Assembly: GCA_964481385.1 (NCBI GenBank)
Contig: CAYZTN010000001.1
Location: 12,046-76,045, forward strand
Direction: 5' to 3'
Length of the DNA stretch: 64,000 nt
Source: UMGS1649 sp964481385
GTDB taxonomy: Bacteria > Bacillota > Clostridia > TANB77 > CAG-465
A model generated the notes under the pieces. It was not told the origin of the DNA and ran no database searches. It worked only from the letters and a program-made list of their open reading frames with translations. Of the stretch, positions 26,041-34,558 are shown in pieces. Every line of letters begins with the position of its first letter. Position 1 is the first letter of the stretch. The position numbers and the translations under genes are program-made.

Positions 26041-27129
26041 ATGATTTCGCTTAGCGTTTGTATGATAGTCAAAAATGAAGAAAAAGTTCTCGAACGATGT
26101 CTTACCTGCATTAAAAAAACTGCTGATGAAATAGTTATTGTAGATACTGGTTCAACTGATAAAACTAAAGAAATTGCTAAAAAATTCACAGATAAAATAT
26201 ACGATTTTGAATGGATAGACGATTTCTCTGCTGCCAGAAACTATTCGTTTTCAAAAGCTACAAAAGAATATATTATGTGGCTTGACGCCGATGATGTTAT
26301 ACTAGAAAAAGACCAACAAAAGTTACTTGAACTAAAAGAAACTTTAGATGGAAATATAGACATGGTGCTTTTAAAGTATAACACAGGATTTGACGAAAAT
26401 GGCAACGTCACTTTCTCATACTACAGAGAACGTATTTTAAAAAAAGCTGTAGGTTACACATGGCTTAGTCCAATACACGAAGTTATACCCATTTCAGGGA
26501 ACACGCTATACAGTGACATTTGTATAACCCATAAAAAGTGTGGTGTATCTAACCCTAAACGAAACCTAGAAATATTTGATAACATGTTAAAAAAAGGAAT
26601 TAAACTAGACCCTAGGCAACAATTTTATTACGCTCGTGAACTTTATTATACCAAAAGGTACACTGAAGCTATAACTAACTTTAATGCTGTTCTAGACAAT
26701 GAACAAGCGTGGATTGAAAATAAAATAAACGCATGTCTAGATTTATATAACTGCTATATTGCTTTAAACGATAAAACAAATGCATTTCTTGCGCTTACTC
26801 ATAGTTTTATATATGACTTACCTAGAGCCGAAATATGCTGTGAGCTTGGAAGTTTTTTCATGGATAACAACAAATATGATCTAGCTTCACATTGGTATAA
26901 ACAAGCTTTAAACTGTAAACTAGACACAACTCGCGGTGGTTTTTATATGCTTGACTGCTATAAATATATACCATATATAGAGCTTTGTGTATGCAGTTTT
27001 AGGTTAGGAGATATTTCTCAAGCAATTAAATATAACGAACTGGCAGGAGTTGAAAAGCCTACTAGCAAAGAATACCTATATAACAAGGAGTTTTTTGAAA
27101 AACAAAATACACAAAACAAATCAAATTAA
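26041..27129 (+). CDS. family 2 glycosyltransferase with TPR-like C-terminus (SgtA-like)
   Basis: 362 residues. The GT2 domain covers residues 1-200 with SVCMIVKNEEKVLERCL, IVDTGSTDKTKEIAKKF and the metal-binding IMWLDADDVIL. The second part (about 185-350) has helical TPR-like repeats (ARELYYTKRYTEAITNF, HWYKQAL). This combination is known in glycosyltransferases that modify surface or spore proteins. The next gene encodes a collagen-like protein rich in threonine, as with sgtA upstream of bclA3 in Clostridioides difficile. The start ATG has no adjacent ribosome binding site because the palindromic element lies in its place. Confidence 0.85.
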   Translation: MISLSVCMIVKNEEKVLERCLTCIKKTADEIVIVDTGSTDKTKEIAKKFTDKIYDFEWIDDFSAARNYSFSKATKEYIMWLDADDVILEKDQQKLLELKETLDGNIDMVLLKYNTGFDENGNVTFSYYRERILKKAVGYTWLSPIHEVIPISGNTLYSDICITHKKCGVSNPKRNLEIFDNMLKKGIKLDPRQQFYYARELYYTKRYTEAITNFNAVLDNEQAWIENKINACLDLYNCYIALNDKTNAFLALTHSFIYDLPRAEICCELGSFFMDNNKYDLASHWYKQALNCKLDTTRGGFYMLDCYKYIPYIELCVCSFRLGDISQAIKYNELAGVEKPTSKEYLYNKEFFEKQNTQNKSN

Positions 27130-27198
27130 CATTAAATAAACACTTTGCATAAAATATATAGAATTAAGTTTTAAACATATATATATAAGGAGGCGTTT

Positions 27199-28263
27199 AT
27201 GAATAATTGTTTTAACCCTTGCTGTCCACCTAAACCATGTGTATTAGTTGGGCCTCAAGGTATTCAAGGTTGCCAAGGCATTCCCGGACCTATAGGTCCT
27301 ACTGGCCCACAAGGTGTTCAAGGTATTCAAGGAATGCAAGGACCATGCGGACCAACAGGTGCAACAGGTGCTACTGGAATAACCGGTCCAACAGGAGCTA
27401 CTGGAGCTACTGGACCAACTGGAGAAACTGAAACCATAACTATCGCAAATACTGTTACAGGCGAGCCCGGTACAGAAGCAGCAGTAAACGAAAGAAAAGT
27501 AGGAAATGAACACATATTGGAATTTGTAATACCACGTGGAACTGACGGAACTAGTGTGCAAATATTAGGCAGCTACCCTAGTTTACAAGAATTAGAAGAA
27601 AACGAGCCAATTGGCCAAAAAGGAGACGCATATATAATAGATAAAGACTTATACGTATGGTCAGATAACGACAACAGATGGGTTAATGCAGGCGAAATAA
27701 AAGGACCTCAAGGAGAACCTGGAGAAAAGGGAGACCAAGGAGAACAGGGCATTCCTGGGCCTACACTAATTAGAAATGCATATCTTCTAACCTACAATGA
27801 CGGGACATCTGAAGATGGAGTTCCTGTACCTACAAAAACTAAACTACCTATTGACAGAACCGAAATTAATATAGGAAATATTATAACATTAGATCCAAAC
27901 GAAGAAACAGTTAAGTTTAATCTTATTGGACATTACAAAGTAACTTTTGTAGTCTCAGCTTATTCACAAAAGACAGATACAGATTTTGTGCCAGAAAAAG
28001 ACTTTGTATCGCTTGGTTTTAGGCAAGTAGGCACAGATAATATATATATTGGAGCAAGTAGTTGGAATTATGACGAAATTGCTATACAAGTAACTGGTCA
28101 AGGAATATTAGCAATTAATGATACTTCTCAGCTATATGAATTAGTAAATCTAGGACCAGAAACTATATATCTGCATTCACCAGATTTAAAGTATATTGAT
28201 TCTAATTCTTACTTTACTAATCCACTTGTAAATATTTTAATTGAATATTTAGGTAGAGAATAA
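27199..28263 (+). CDS. collagen-like (BclA-type) exosporium/surface protein
   Basis: 354 residues. After a Cys/Pro-rich start (CFNPCCPPKPC) come two collagen-like Gly-X-Y blocks. Residues about 18-79 include PTGATGATGITGPTGATG, and about 168-192 include GPQGEPGEKGDQGEQGIPG. A domain of about 85 residues separates them, and a C-terminal beta domain (about 195-354) follows. BclA-type proteins form the hair-like layer of the exosporium and carry O-glycans on threonine. The GT2 gene just upstream is a plausible partner. AAGGAGG lies eight bases before the ATG. No classic signal peptide is present, as expected for a spore-coat-delivered protein. Confidence 0.85.
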   Translation: MNNCFNPCCPPKPCVLVGPQGIQGCQGIPGPIGPTGPQGVQGIQGMQGPCGPTGATGATGITGPTGATGATGPTGETETITIANTVTGEPGTEAAVNERKVGNEHILEFVIPRGTDGTSVQILGSYPSLQELEENEPIGQKGDAYIIDKDLYVWSDNDNRWVNAGEIKGPQGEPGEKGDQGEQGIPGPTLIRNAYLLTYNDGTSEDGVPVPTKTKLPIDRTEINIGNIITLDPNEETVKFNLIGHYKVTFVVSAYSQKTDTDFVPEKDFVSLGFRQVGTDNIYIGASSWNYDEIAIQVTGQGILAINDTSQLYELVNLGPETIYLHSPDLKYIDSNSYFTNPLVNILIEYLGRE

Positions 28264-28421
28264 TAATTAACCAGTGTCATTAGAAACGTCCGGGACTGCT
28301 GAAAAAGTGAATTTATGGTAAACTTAAAATCTAAAAACCATTGATTTAAATGTTTGAATTTTTTAAAATATCGATTTTTTCAGTGCTCCCGAAACGTCCT
28401 AAATGACACTGATTAATTATT
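28262..28421. repeat. dispersed palindromic element, copy C (longer, 160 bp)
   Basis: Terminal arms of 20 bp (28262-28281 and 28402-28421, one mismatch) start with AATAATTAA and contain CAGTGTCATT. Inside both ends lies GAAACGTCC, once in each half in the same orientation (28283-28291 and 28391-28399). A further imperfect pair (GGGACTGCTGAAAAA with TTTTTTCAGTGCTCCC) encloses an AT-rich centre. It resembles a small non-autonomous mobile element. Confidence 0.75.
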
Positions 28422-28434
28422 TTCCAATAAAAAA

Positions 28435-28452
28435 TCCCAACACATGTTGAGA
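28435..28452 (-). terminator. terminator of spo0A
   Basis: TCCCAAC (28435-28441) and GTTGAGA (28446-28452) form a stem with loop ACAT. On the minus strand it is followed by TTTTTTATT. Confidence 0.65.
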
Positions 28453-28468
28453 CCTTTTATATATTATA

Positions 28469-29284
28469 TTACACTGCTGCCCTATTTGGCTGCATAGACT
28501 CTAATCTTATCTTATCTGCAATCATTGCAATAAATTCCGAGTTTGTTGGCTTACCTTTGTTAGAATTTACAGTATAACCAAATATTTTATCATGCATAGC
28601 AATTTCTCCACGGTTCCATGCTACTTCTATTGCATGCCTTATCGCACGTTCTACTCTTGATGGAGTAGTCTTATACTTCTTAGCAAGCAACGGATACATT
28701 GTCTTTGTGATAGCATTTATTATTTCTTCATTCTCCACTGAAATAATTATTGCTTCCCTCAGATATTGATATCCTTTAATATGAGCTGGCACACCTAGAT
28801 CATGAATTATATTTGTCACTTTCACTTCCACAGGTTCACCTTTTTGCATAGGCGCATGTGCTGTAACATACTTTGTGCCTTTGTTTTCATAAAACACAGC
28901 TGGCTCGTTACTTAACATTTCTTTTAACCTGTTTGTTAATGTTTCCAAGTCGAAAGGCTTTATAACATAATATGCTGCGCCAAGCGCTATCGCCTTTCTC
29001 GTTATTTTTTCTTGTCCTATTGCGGACATTACAACAGTAAACGGTTTCTTTTCCAATACTGTTTCATTTAGTTCTTCTAAAACAACCAAGCCATCTTTTT
29101 CTGGCATTATTATATCTAGCAATAAAATATCTGGTCTTAGCTCTTTAATCTTAGGAATTACGTTTGTACCATCGTTTAAGCTACCTACTACTTCCATACC
29201 ACTTTGGGCATTAATATACATCGTTATTAGTTTGACAAATTCTGCGTTATCATCTACAATCATTACTTTCAATTTTTCTTCCAT
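28469..29284 (-). CDS. spo0A: sporulation master regulator Spo0A
   Basis: 271 residues. The receiver domain has VDDN, the phosphoacceptor Asp in ILLLDIIMPEKDG, and YYVIKPF. The effector domain is very typical of Spo0A: HDLGVPAHIKGYQYLREAI, then the recognition helix in TTPSRVERAIRHAIEVAWNRG and NSEFIAMIADKI at the end. Phosphorylated Spo0A binds 0A boxes and starts sporulation. spoIVB, often upstream, is absent here. Confidence 0.98.
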   Translation of the reverse strand: MEEKLKVMIVDDNAEFVKLITMYINAQSGMEVVGSLNDGTNVIPKIKELRPDILLLDIIMPEKDGLVVLEELNETVLEKKPFTVVMSAIGQEKITRKAIALGAAYYVIKPFDLETLTNRLKEMLSNEPAVFYENKGTKYVTAHAPMQKGEPVEVKVTNIIHDLGVPAHIKGYQYLREAIIISVENEEIINAITKTMYPLLAKKYKTTPSRVERAIRHAIEVAWNRGEIAMHDKIFGYTVNSNKGKPTNSEFIAMIADKIRLESMQPNRAAV

Positions 29285-29376
29285 TTTTCCTCCTAATTTT
29301 TTCCAGCCGACAATTATATTTTACTCTCCAAAAGCTCAGTTTTCAAGCTTTTTTAGCGGAAAGTTTTGTATATTTG

Positions 29377-29383
29377 TGTCGAT
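29377..29383 (+). promoter_or_regulatory. possible 0A box upstream of spo0A
   Basis: TGTCGAT matches the 0A box TGTCGAA in six of seven positions and lies about 95 bases upstream of the spo0A start. Autoregulation is known for spo0A in other species; the single site here is weak evidence. Confidence 0.25.
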
Positions 29384-29427
29384 TTTAAGAAAAGAAAATC
29401 GAAAATTTTTAAATATAAATTTACACT

Positions 29428-29977
29428 TTATTTTTCCGGCATATTAACCGTTATTTTTATTTTTTCTGCATACTCAACACTCACTATTTTTCCATTATTT
29501 TTTTGTATTTCTCTTAAAGTGTCTTTTTCTTTATCGTAATCTACAGTAATTTCTTTTTTAACATATTTTACATATTCTTCTTTTATACATTTTTGGACAG
29601 CATCTGTTGAAACGCCAAGATATGCTCGTGTAAGTGGACCAGTTCCAAGCAATACTCCACCAAAATATCTTACAACTATTATTAATGTATTTACCAAGTT
29701 TTCTTTTTCCAGCATTGCATATATGGGTTTTCCTGCTGTACCTGATGGCTCTTTATCGTCTGTGAATCTTCCGTGTATTCTCTAATTTATATGCATAAAC
29801 AATATGTTTCGCTTCTTTATTTGAAACCCTAATATTATCTAATATTTTATATATTTGCTCCACATTTTGCACATTGTACACATAAGCTATAAACTTTGAC
29901 TTGTTTATAACCATTTCGCTTTTTGAGAGTAACACCTCATATTCACCTTTTAATGAGTATTTTTTATCCATATACAC
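29428..29977 (-). pseudogene. yigZ: YigZ/IMPACT-family protein, one-base frameshift
   Basis: The first frame (29753-29977) begins MYMDKKYSLKGEYEVLLSKS and runs to YAYKLENT; the second holds GRFTDDKEPSGTAGKP, then VVRYFGGVLLGTGPLTRAYL, and ends at 29428. The two are joined by removing one C at 29773 (coding strand ACA-C-GGA), giving about 182 residues. Typical YigZ/IMPACT proteins share exactly these motifs. The break could be a sequence error, since both halves are otherwise well preserved. Confidence 0.85.
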
Positions 29978-29986
29978 AATTCTCCT

Positions 29987-31231
29987 TTAAACGTTCAAAC
30001 CTGCTAAATATCCCGTAGAAAATGCTATCTGCAAGTTAAATCCACCTGTATATGCGTCTATGTCTATAACTTCACCTGCAAAATACAAGCCAGAAATACG
30101 CTTTGACTCCATAGTTTTAGGGTTTATCTCTTTTACGGATACTCCTCCACTAGTAACAATTCCTACATATATGCTGCCAAGAGATTTTATACAAAAATCA
30201 AGAGACTTTAATATACTTACAAGCTTTGTTTTTTCTTCTTTAGTTATACTATTTACATGCTTTGTTTCTTCAATTTCACTTCTTGCTATAACAAGTGGTA
30301 TAAGGCTTTTTGGGAGAAGGTCCGTTAACGAATTCTTAAATTCTTTGTTTTTGTACTTATCAAAATCACGAGTTACCCTTTTATATAGCTCCTCACAAGT
30401 TAAAGCTGGTTTTAAGTCAAAAGATATTATTAACTTTTTATCTTGCATTAACTCTTTTACGCTCTTTATTTTAGTTAATTTACTACTTGCACTTAAAACA
30501 ATTGGACCGCTAACTCCATTTGCAGTAAATAATGCCTCGCCAAATCTTTCATCAATTACTTTACCATCTTGCTTTATCTTTAGAGAAACGTTTTTAAGAG
30601 CAAGTCCTTCTGCCATTTTACATTCTTTTTCTTCATACACTATAAGAGGTACTAACGCTGGTTTTGGCTCTACAACATTATGTCCTAATGCTTTGGCTAG
30701 GTCAAAACCATCTCCTGTACTTCCTGTTCCAGGATAACTTACTCCACCAGTTGCAATTATTACTCTATCTGCAGCTATGTTTTTACCAGTTGTTGTAATA
30801 ACTCCTGTAACTTGTCCGTCACGCACTGCTACTTCTTTTACACTGGTATTATACAAAATATTTGCATTTAATCTTTTTAATTCTTTTTGAAGTGCTAACG
30901 TTAATTCGTGTGCATTATCCGAAGCTAGAAACACTCTATTTCCTCTTTCTGTTTTTAACTTAACTCCTAACTCATTTACAAACTGTATTAAATCTTGGTT
31001 ATTAAACGTATTTATACTGCTCATAAGGAACTTAGGATTAGTAACAACATTGTTAAAGAAATATTCATTATCGCCGCTATGCGTTAAATTACATCTGCCT
31101 TTCCCTGTAATGTCTAGCTTTTTACCCACAACGTTATTTTTTTCAATTATTACTACATCATGTCCATTACGTCCAGCAGTTATGCCAGCCATCATTCCAG
31201 CTGGTCCTGCCCCTATTATACAAACTTTCAT
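29987..31231 (-). CDS. HI0933-family NAD(P)/FAD-dependent oxidoreductase
   Basis: 414 residues. The FAD-binding dinucleotide motif GAGPAGMMAGITAGRNGHDVVI (residues 7-28) is followed by EKNNVVGKKLDITGKGRCNLTH and a C-terminal GGVSVKEINPKTMESKRISG and GEVIDIDAYTGGFNLQIAFSTG. These are the hallmarks of the HI0933 (YhiN/YtfP-type) flavoprotein family, whose physiological substrate is not established. It follows the PLP-enzyme gene by five bases. Confidence 0.9.
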   Translation of the reverse strand: MKVCIIGAGPAGMMAGITAGRNGHDVVIIEKNNVVGKKLDITGKGRCNLTHSGDNEYFFNNVVTNPKFLMSSINTFNNQDLIQFVNELGVKLKTERGNRVFLASDNAHELTLALQKELKRLNANILYNTSVKEVAVRDGQVTGVITTTGKNIAADRVIIATGGVSYPGTGSTGDGFDLAKALGHNVVEPKPALVPLIVYEEKECKMAEGLALKNVSLKIKQDGKVIDERFGEALFTANGVSGPIVLSASSKLTKIKSVKELMQDKKLIISFDLKPALTCEELYKRVTRDFDKYKNKEFKNSLTDLLPKSLIPLVIARSEIEETKHVNSITKEEKTKLVSILKSLDFCIKSLGSIYVGIVTSGGVSVKEINPKTMESKRISGLYFAGEVIDIDAYTGGFNLQIAFSTGYLAGLNV

Positions 31232-31236
31232 AAACC

Positions 31237-32499
31237 CTATTCACCTAACATATTAGATATTGCTATACATATTGCAATAGTCGCACTTTCATAAGTTATA
31301 CCGCCTTGCATATACGCCATATATGGTGGCCTTATTGGTGCGTCTGCAGAAAGTTCAATACTTGCACCAGATACAAAAGTACCTGCTGCCATTACGACCT
31401 CGTCAGTATATCCAGGCATTGCCCAAGGTTCTGGCCTTACAAAGCTATCTATTGGACTGGCTGCTTGTATTCCTTGTATAAATTTAACAAGCTTGTCCTT
31501 ATCATTAAAGGTTACTGATTGGATTATATCTGTTCTGTCTTCCCAAGCTGCAGGAGATACAGCATACCCTAGCTTTTCTAGCATAGCTGCTGTTATACAA
31601 GCTGTCTTTATAGCATTTTCAACTATACTTGGTGCCATAAATAGTCCTTGTAATATTTCTTTATTTTTACCTAGTGTTGCTCCACATTCTTTTCCAATTC
31701 CAGGAGCTGTAAGACGCTCTGCTGCATGCTCCACACACTCTTTTTTACCAGCTATATATCCACCAGTTTCACAAATGCTTCCGCCTATATTTTTAATTAA
31801 AGACCCTGCAATTATATCTGCCCCAACATTCGTTGGTTCTAACTTTTCAACAAATTCGCCATAGCAATTATCTACCATAACAAGAGTGTCTTTATCTATT
31901 CCTTTTACAAAATCTATAGCTTGCTTAATCTTCTCTATTGTTAAAGACTTTCTTGTAGAATAACCTCTTGACCTTCCAATAAACACTAATTTTATTTTTT
32001 TACCTTCCATTTTTTCACGAATTGCTTCAAAATTGAAAGAGTTATCCACTAAATCCACTTGTTCATAGTGTACACCCAAGTTTATTAGCGACATTTTATT
32101 TTCAACAATTCCAATGCTCTCCGCCAAAGTATCATAAGGTTCACCTGTAATACTAAGCATAGTGTCTCCTGGAAGCAAATTGCCAAACAACGCAGTAGAT
32201 AAGGCATGTGTACCGTTTACAAATTGAATTCTTACCATAGCGTCTTCCGTACCAAAAATTTCCGCATAAATTTTCTCTATTGTTTCACGCCCCATATCGT
32301 CATAACCATAACCTGTCGTTGCTCTAAAATGCGTTTCGCTAAGTTTATTATTCCAAAATGCTTTCATAACCTTTGCAGTATTATGCATTGCTATTTCTTG
32401 TATTTCATTAAATCTTTCTCCTAATTCTTGTTCACACTCATTATATAGCGTCAAAATTTCTTCTTTTATCCCTAAATTACTTGCTAATTCTTTTTGCAT
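31237..32499 (-). CDS. ynbB: PLP-dependent methionine gamma-lyase-family protein (YnbB, 'aluminum resistance' family)
   Basis: 420 residues from the ATG at 32499, preceded by GGAGGG at seven bases; the frame is open to 32520. Motifs of the fold-type I PLP family are seen: VNGTHALSTALFGNLLPGD, the MVDNCYGEF aspartate, the lysine-bearing ADIIAGSLIKNIGGSICETGGYIAG, and ASIELSADAPIRPPY. In Firmicutes this gene usually follows the miaA/hfq cluster; here it pairs with the flavoprotein gene. The true reaction of the family is not settled. Confidence 0.9.
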   Translation of the reverse strand: MQKELASNLGIKEEILTLYNECEQELGERFNEIQEIAMHNTAKVMKAFWNNKLSETHFRATTGYGYDDMGRETIEKIYAEIFGTEDAMVRIQFVNGTHALSTALFGNLLPGDTMLSITGEPYDTLAESIGIVENKMSLINLGVHYEQVDLVDNSFNFEAIREKMEGKKIKLVFIGRSRGYSTRKSLTIEKIKQAIDFVKGIDKDTLVMVDNCYGEFVEKLEPTNVGADIIAGSLIKNIGGSICETGGYIAGKKECVEHAAERLTAPGIGKECGATLGKNKEILQGLFMAPSIVENAIKTACITAAMLEKLGYAVSPAAWEDRTDIIQSVTFNDKDKLVKFIQGIQAASPIDSFVRPEPWAMPGYTDEVVMAAGTFVSGASIELSADAPIRPPYMAYMQGGITYESATIAICIAISNMLGE

Positions 32500-32551
32500 A
32501 ATTTTACCCTCCATATACAATATATTATACTACACTCGGTCAATAGGTAAA

Positions 32552-32647
32552 GTGTGAGGTTGCTATGTTGCTGTGTTGCAGTGTCATTGGGGACGTTTCT
32601 AAATGACACTGCAACACTACGACACTACGACACCATGACACTCACAC
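32552..32647. repeat. dispersed palindromic element, copy D
   Basis: The central perfect 16-bp inverted repeat (32573-32588 with 32602-32617) encloses GGGGACGTTTCTA, the same core as the other copies. Outside it, TTGC-rich triplets on the left (GTTGCTATGTTGCTGTGTTGC) and ACGACACT repeats on the right are degenerate mirror images, ending with GTGTGAG (32552-32558) and CTCACAC (32641-32647). It overlaps the last codon region of uvsE and ends near the ynbB promoter. Confidence 0.85.
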
Positions 32648-33590
32648 TTCAAATGTTGTTTCGTCTATAAATCTGTAATTTGTTTTATATTTTAATTCTC
32701 TTACAAGTCTAAATAACGCGTCATCTTTTGCTTTTACTTCAAGCATTATGTCCAATCTACTAAAAAAAGGTTTTACATCTTCTAGAAATGCTATAAACGC
32801 ATTCGAATCTATGTATTCACTGTGACTTCTAATTTCTTTTTTTAACTTGCTCTTCGGACTTGAAAAATGCACTTTAGGTGTCTTGCCGATTCCAAGTAGC
32901 AAATATTCTCTCGTAGTACTTATCTATACATATTCCATCACTTGCACCGTTACATATATGGTGGTGATAATCTAATACCATCGGTCTTTTTATGCTTTCA
33001 CAAAGTTCTAACGTATCTTTTGCATTAAATATTTTGTCATCGTTTTCTATAACTATGCATTCTCTAATATATTCTGGCAACTGATTAAAGTTATTTTTAA
33101 ACCTTGCTATTGAGTTTTCTTTTCCAAATGTACTACTTCCAACATGAACAACTAATACTTTTTCTTGGAGCTCTAAAGCCTCAAAAAGAATATAATGATA
33201 ATTTAAAATTGCAAGCGAACTTTCAAAAACGTCTTTTTTGGTTGAGTTTATTACACAAAACTCATCTGGGTGAAAGTCCACTCTCATTTTACTTTTCTTT
33301 ATCTTATCTCCAATACTTAAATACTTACCTTTAAAACACGTAACATAGTCCATGTCTACGTCTTTCTTTGTTGCAAGCGGTATTAAACTCGAGGTTATTC
33401 TAAAAAAGTGAATATTGTTTTTAACGTTATATTCTAAAATATTTTCTAAAGCTTCAAGATTTTTAGATATAACCGAATTTAGTTTTTCTTTTCTATTTTC
33501 ATTTTTTAAATAATTTGTATAACTCACTGTATGTGAACATGTATCGTTTAAAGCTTTACTTATACACGCATAACCTAATCTTACTATCAT
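32642..33590 (-). pseudogene. uvsE: UV-damage endonuclease UvsE/UVDE, one-base frameshift
   Basis: The first frame (32874-33590) gives the TIM-barrel endonuclease up to KYYERIFATWN. The remainder (GKTPKVHFSSPKSKLKK..., 32642-32902) is in the next frame. Removing one C at 32888 (coding strand AAT-C-GGC) joins them into a 315-residue protein of normal UvsE length. Family motifs present: RLGYACISKALN, FFRITSSLIPL, RVDFHPDEFCVINS, VVHVGSSTFGKEN, VIENDD, RPMVLDYHHHICN. UvsE nicks 5' of UV photoproducts. The end of the gene is overlapped by palindromic copy D. Confidence 0.9.
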
Positions 33591-33661
33591 AACACCACCA
33601 TATATGGTGTGAGTAAATTTCTATTGTTTTATACATATAACTGTTCTTTTTAATTAAAGTA

Positions 33662-33697
33662 CAAAAAAGAGAAAATCATTTTCACAATTTTCCCTTT
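33662..33697 (-). repeat. 36-bp terminator repeat, copy 1 (after the toxin gene)
   Basis: This 36-bp block begins CAAAAAAGAGAAAATCAT and ends TTTTCCCTTT. It differs from 34328-34363 at one position only. GGGAAAAT and ATTTTCTC form a stem, followed by TTTTTTG on the minus strand, so it works as a terminator. Confidence 0.85.
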
Positions 33698-33718
33698 CAC
33701 TATTTAAAATTTTAGTAG

Positions 33719-33985
33719 CTAAATATTCTCATAATGCGTCCACATACTTAATATTTGTACTATATGTTCCTCTTCTTTTACTTTATATACTAATCTATGC
33801 TGTATATTTATTCTTCGTGAATATATGCCTTTTAAATCACCTATTAATTTTTCATAAGGCGGTGGCGTCTTGAACGGATCTAACCTTAACATTTCTATTA
33901 ACCTTTTAGTTTTAGTATCTAATTTAGATTCTTTAAGCTTTTGAATATCTTTTAGAGCTTTCTTGTTATATGCAATTTTATACAA
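33719..33985 (-). CDS. yoeB: YoeB/Txe-family toxin (mRNA interferase)
   Basis: 88 residues if read from the TTG at 33985, which gives MYKIAYNKKALKDIQKL, the typical YoeB start, with GAGGTGG nine bases upstream. A GTG at 34009 would give 96 residues but lies within the antitoxin end. The RelE/YoeB fold is shown by DPFKTPPPYEKLIGDLKG, YSRRINIQHRLVYKV and the C-terminal MWTHYE with the catalytic histidine. YoeB binds the ribosome and cleaves mRNA in the A site. It begins one base after the antitoxin stop. Confidence 0.93.
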   Translation of the reverse strand: MYKIAYNKKALKDIQKLKESKLDTKTKRLIEMLRLDPFKTPPPYEKLIGDLKGIYSRRINIQHRLVYKVKEEEHIVQILSMWTHYENI

Positions 33986-33986
33986 T

Positions 33987-34235
33987 TTACCATTCCACCT
34001 CTTCTTCACTTACGAAGTCCTCATCTAAATCATTAGCCCTTTCAATAATTTCGTCTTTTAGATTTGGTACAGACATGATATATAACGTCTCCATTAAGCT
34101 GTTATAATCCTCTTCAGACAACACTACAGCATTTCCATTCTTTGTTGATATACTTATTGGCTCATTAAAATTTATGGTTTGTTCTAGCAAAGAATATATA
34201 TCTTTTCTAAAATTAGTAACATTTACAGTTGTCAC
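33987..34235 (-). CDS. yefM: YefM/Phd-family antitoxin
   Basis: 82 residues, starting at a GTG (34235) with AGGAGGTG nine bases upstream. The N-terminal DNA-binding part reads TVNVTNFRKDIYSLLEQ, then NGNAVVLSEEDYNSLMETLYIM; the acidic tail (DLDEDFVSEEEVEW) is the toxin-binding part. The complex should repress its own promoter, which carries a palindrome. Confidence 0.92.
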   Translation of the reverse strand: MTTVNVTNFRKDIYSLLEQTINFNEPISISTKNGNAVVLSEEDYNSLMETLYIMSVPNLKDEIIERANDLDEDFVSEEEVEW

Positions 34236-34256
34236 TTCTTACACCTCCTAAAAAAT

Positions 34257-34285
34257 ATTATACCATACGTTTTAACGTACGTCAA
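34257..34285 (-). promoter_or_regulatory. promoter and operator of the yefM-yoeB module
   Basis: On the minus strand, TTGACG (34285-34280), 17 bases, TATAAT (34262-34257). The spacer contains the inverted repeat TACGTT-TT-AACGTA (34266-34279), a likely binding site for the antitoxin-toxin complex. Confidence 0.75.
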
Positions 34286-34327
34286 TATTATTATATTATT
34301 ATTTGCCTCAATATATTACTTTATACG

Positions 34328-34363
34328 CAAAAAAGAGAAAATCATCTTCACAATTTTCCCTTT
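34328..34363 (-). repeat. 36-bp terminator repeat, copy 2 (after the ferredoxin gene)
   Basis: Identical to 33662-33697 except for one base (C for T). It forms the same stem and T-run and stands 24 bases after the ferredoxin stop. Together the two copies bracket the toxin-antitoxin module. Confidence 0.85.
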
Positions 34364-34387
34364 TATATATTTTAACCATATATTTGT

Positions 34388-34558
34388 TTATTCTTCGCTT
34401 GGTGCTCCTACTGGGCAAACAGATGCACAAGTACCACAATCAATACATTTTTCTGGATCTATTACAAATCTGTCGTCTCCGGCACTAATTGCTCCTACTG
34501 GGCATTCTGCTGCACACGCTCCACATGATATACATTCTTCAGATATTCTATATGCCAT
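34388..34558 (-). CDS. 2[4Fe-4S] ferredoxin
   Basis: 56 residues. Two classic cluster motifs are complete: CISCGACAAECP and CIDCGTCASVCP, each CxxCxxCxxxCP, separated by 25 residues. It is a clostridial-type low-potential electron carrier. The start overlaps the end of ricT by 11 bases, with GAGGTG seven bases ahead, so the two are translated together. Proteins of this size escape common length cut-offs. Confidence 0.95.
   Translation of the reverse strand: MAYRISEECISCGACAAECPVGAISAGDDRFVIDPEKCIDCGTCASVCPVGAPSEE

Noticed and set aside
25923..26189. Leftward 88-residue reading frame across the 49-bp inverted repeat
   Set aside because: It runs antisense to the glycosyltransferase start and through the palindrome; composition and start do not look like a gene.
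27199..27450. Triplet repeat in the collagen-like gene as an expansion-prone microsatellite
   Set aside because: The DNA codons vary from triplet to triplet; only the protein is repetitive, apart from short GCTACTGG-like runs.
27237..27561. Ser/Gly/Thr-rich and Arg/Tyr-rich reading frames within the collagen-like gene
   Set aside because: They are produced by the Gly-X-Y codon periodicity in other frames; no start signals.
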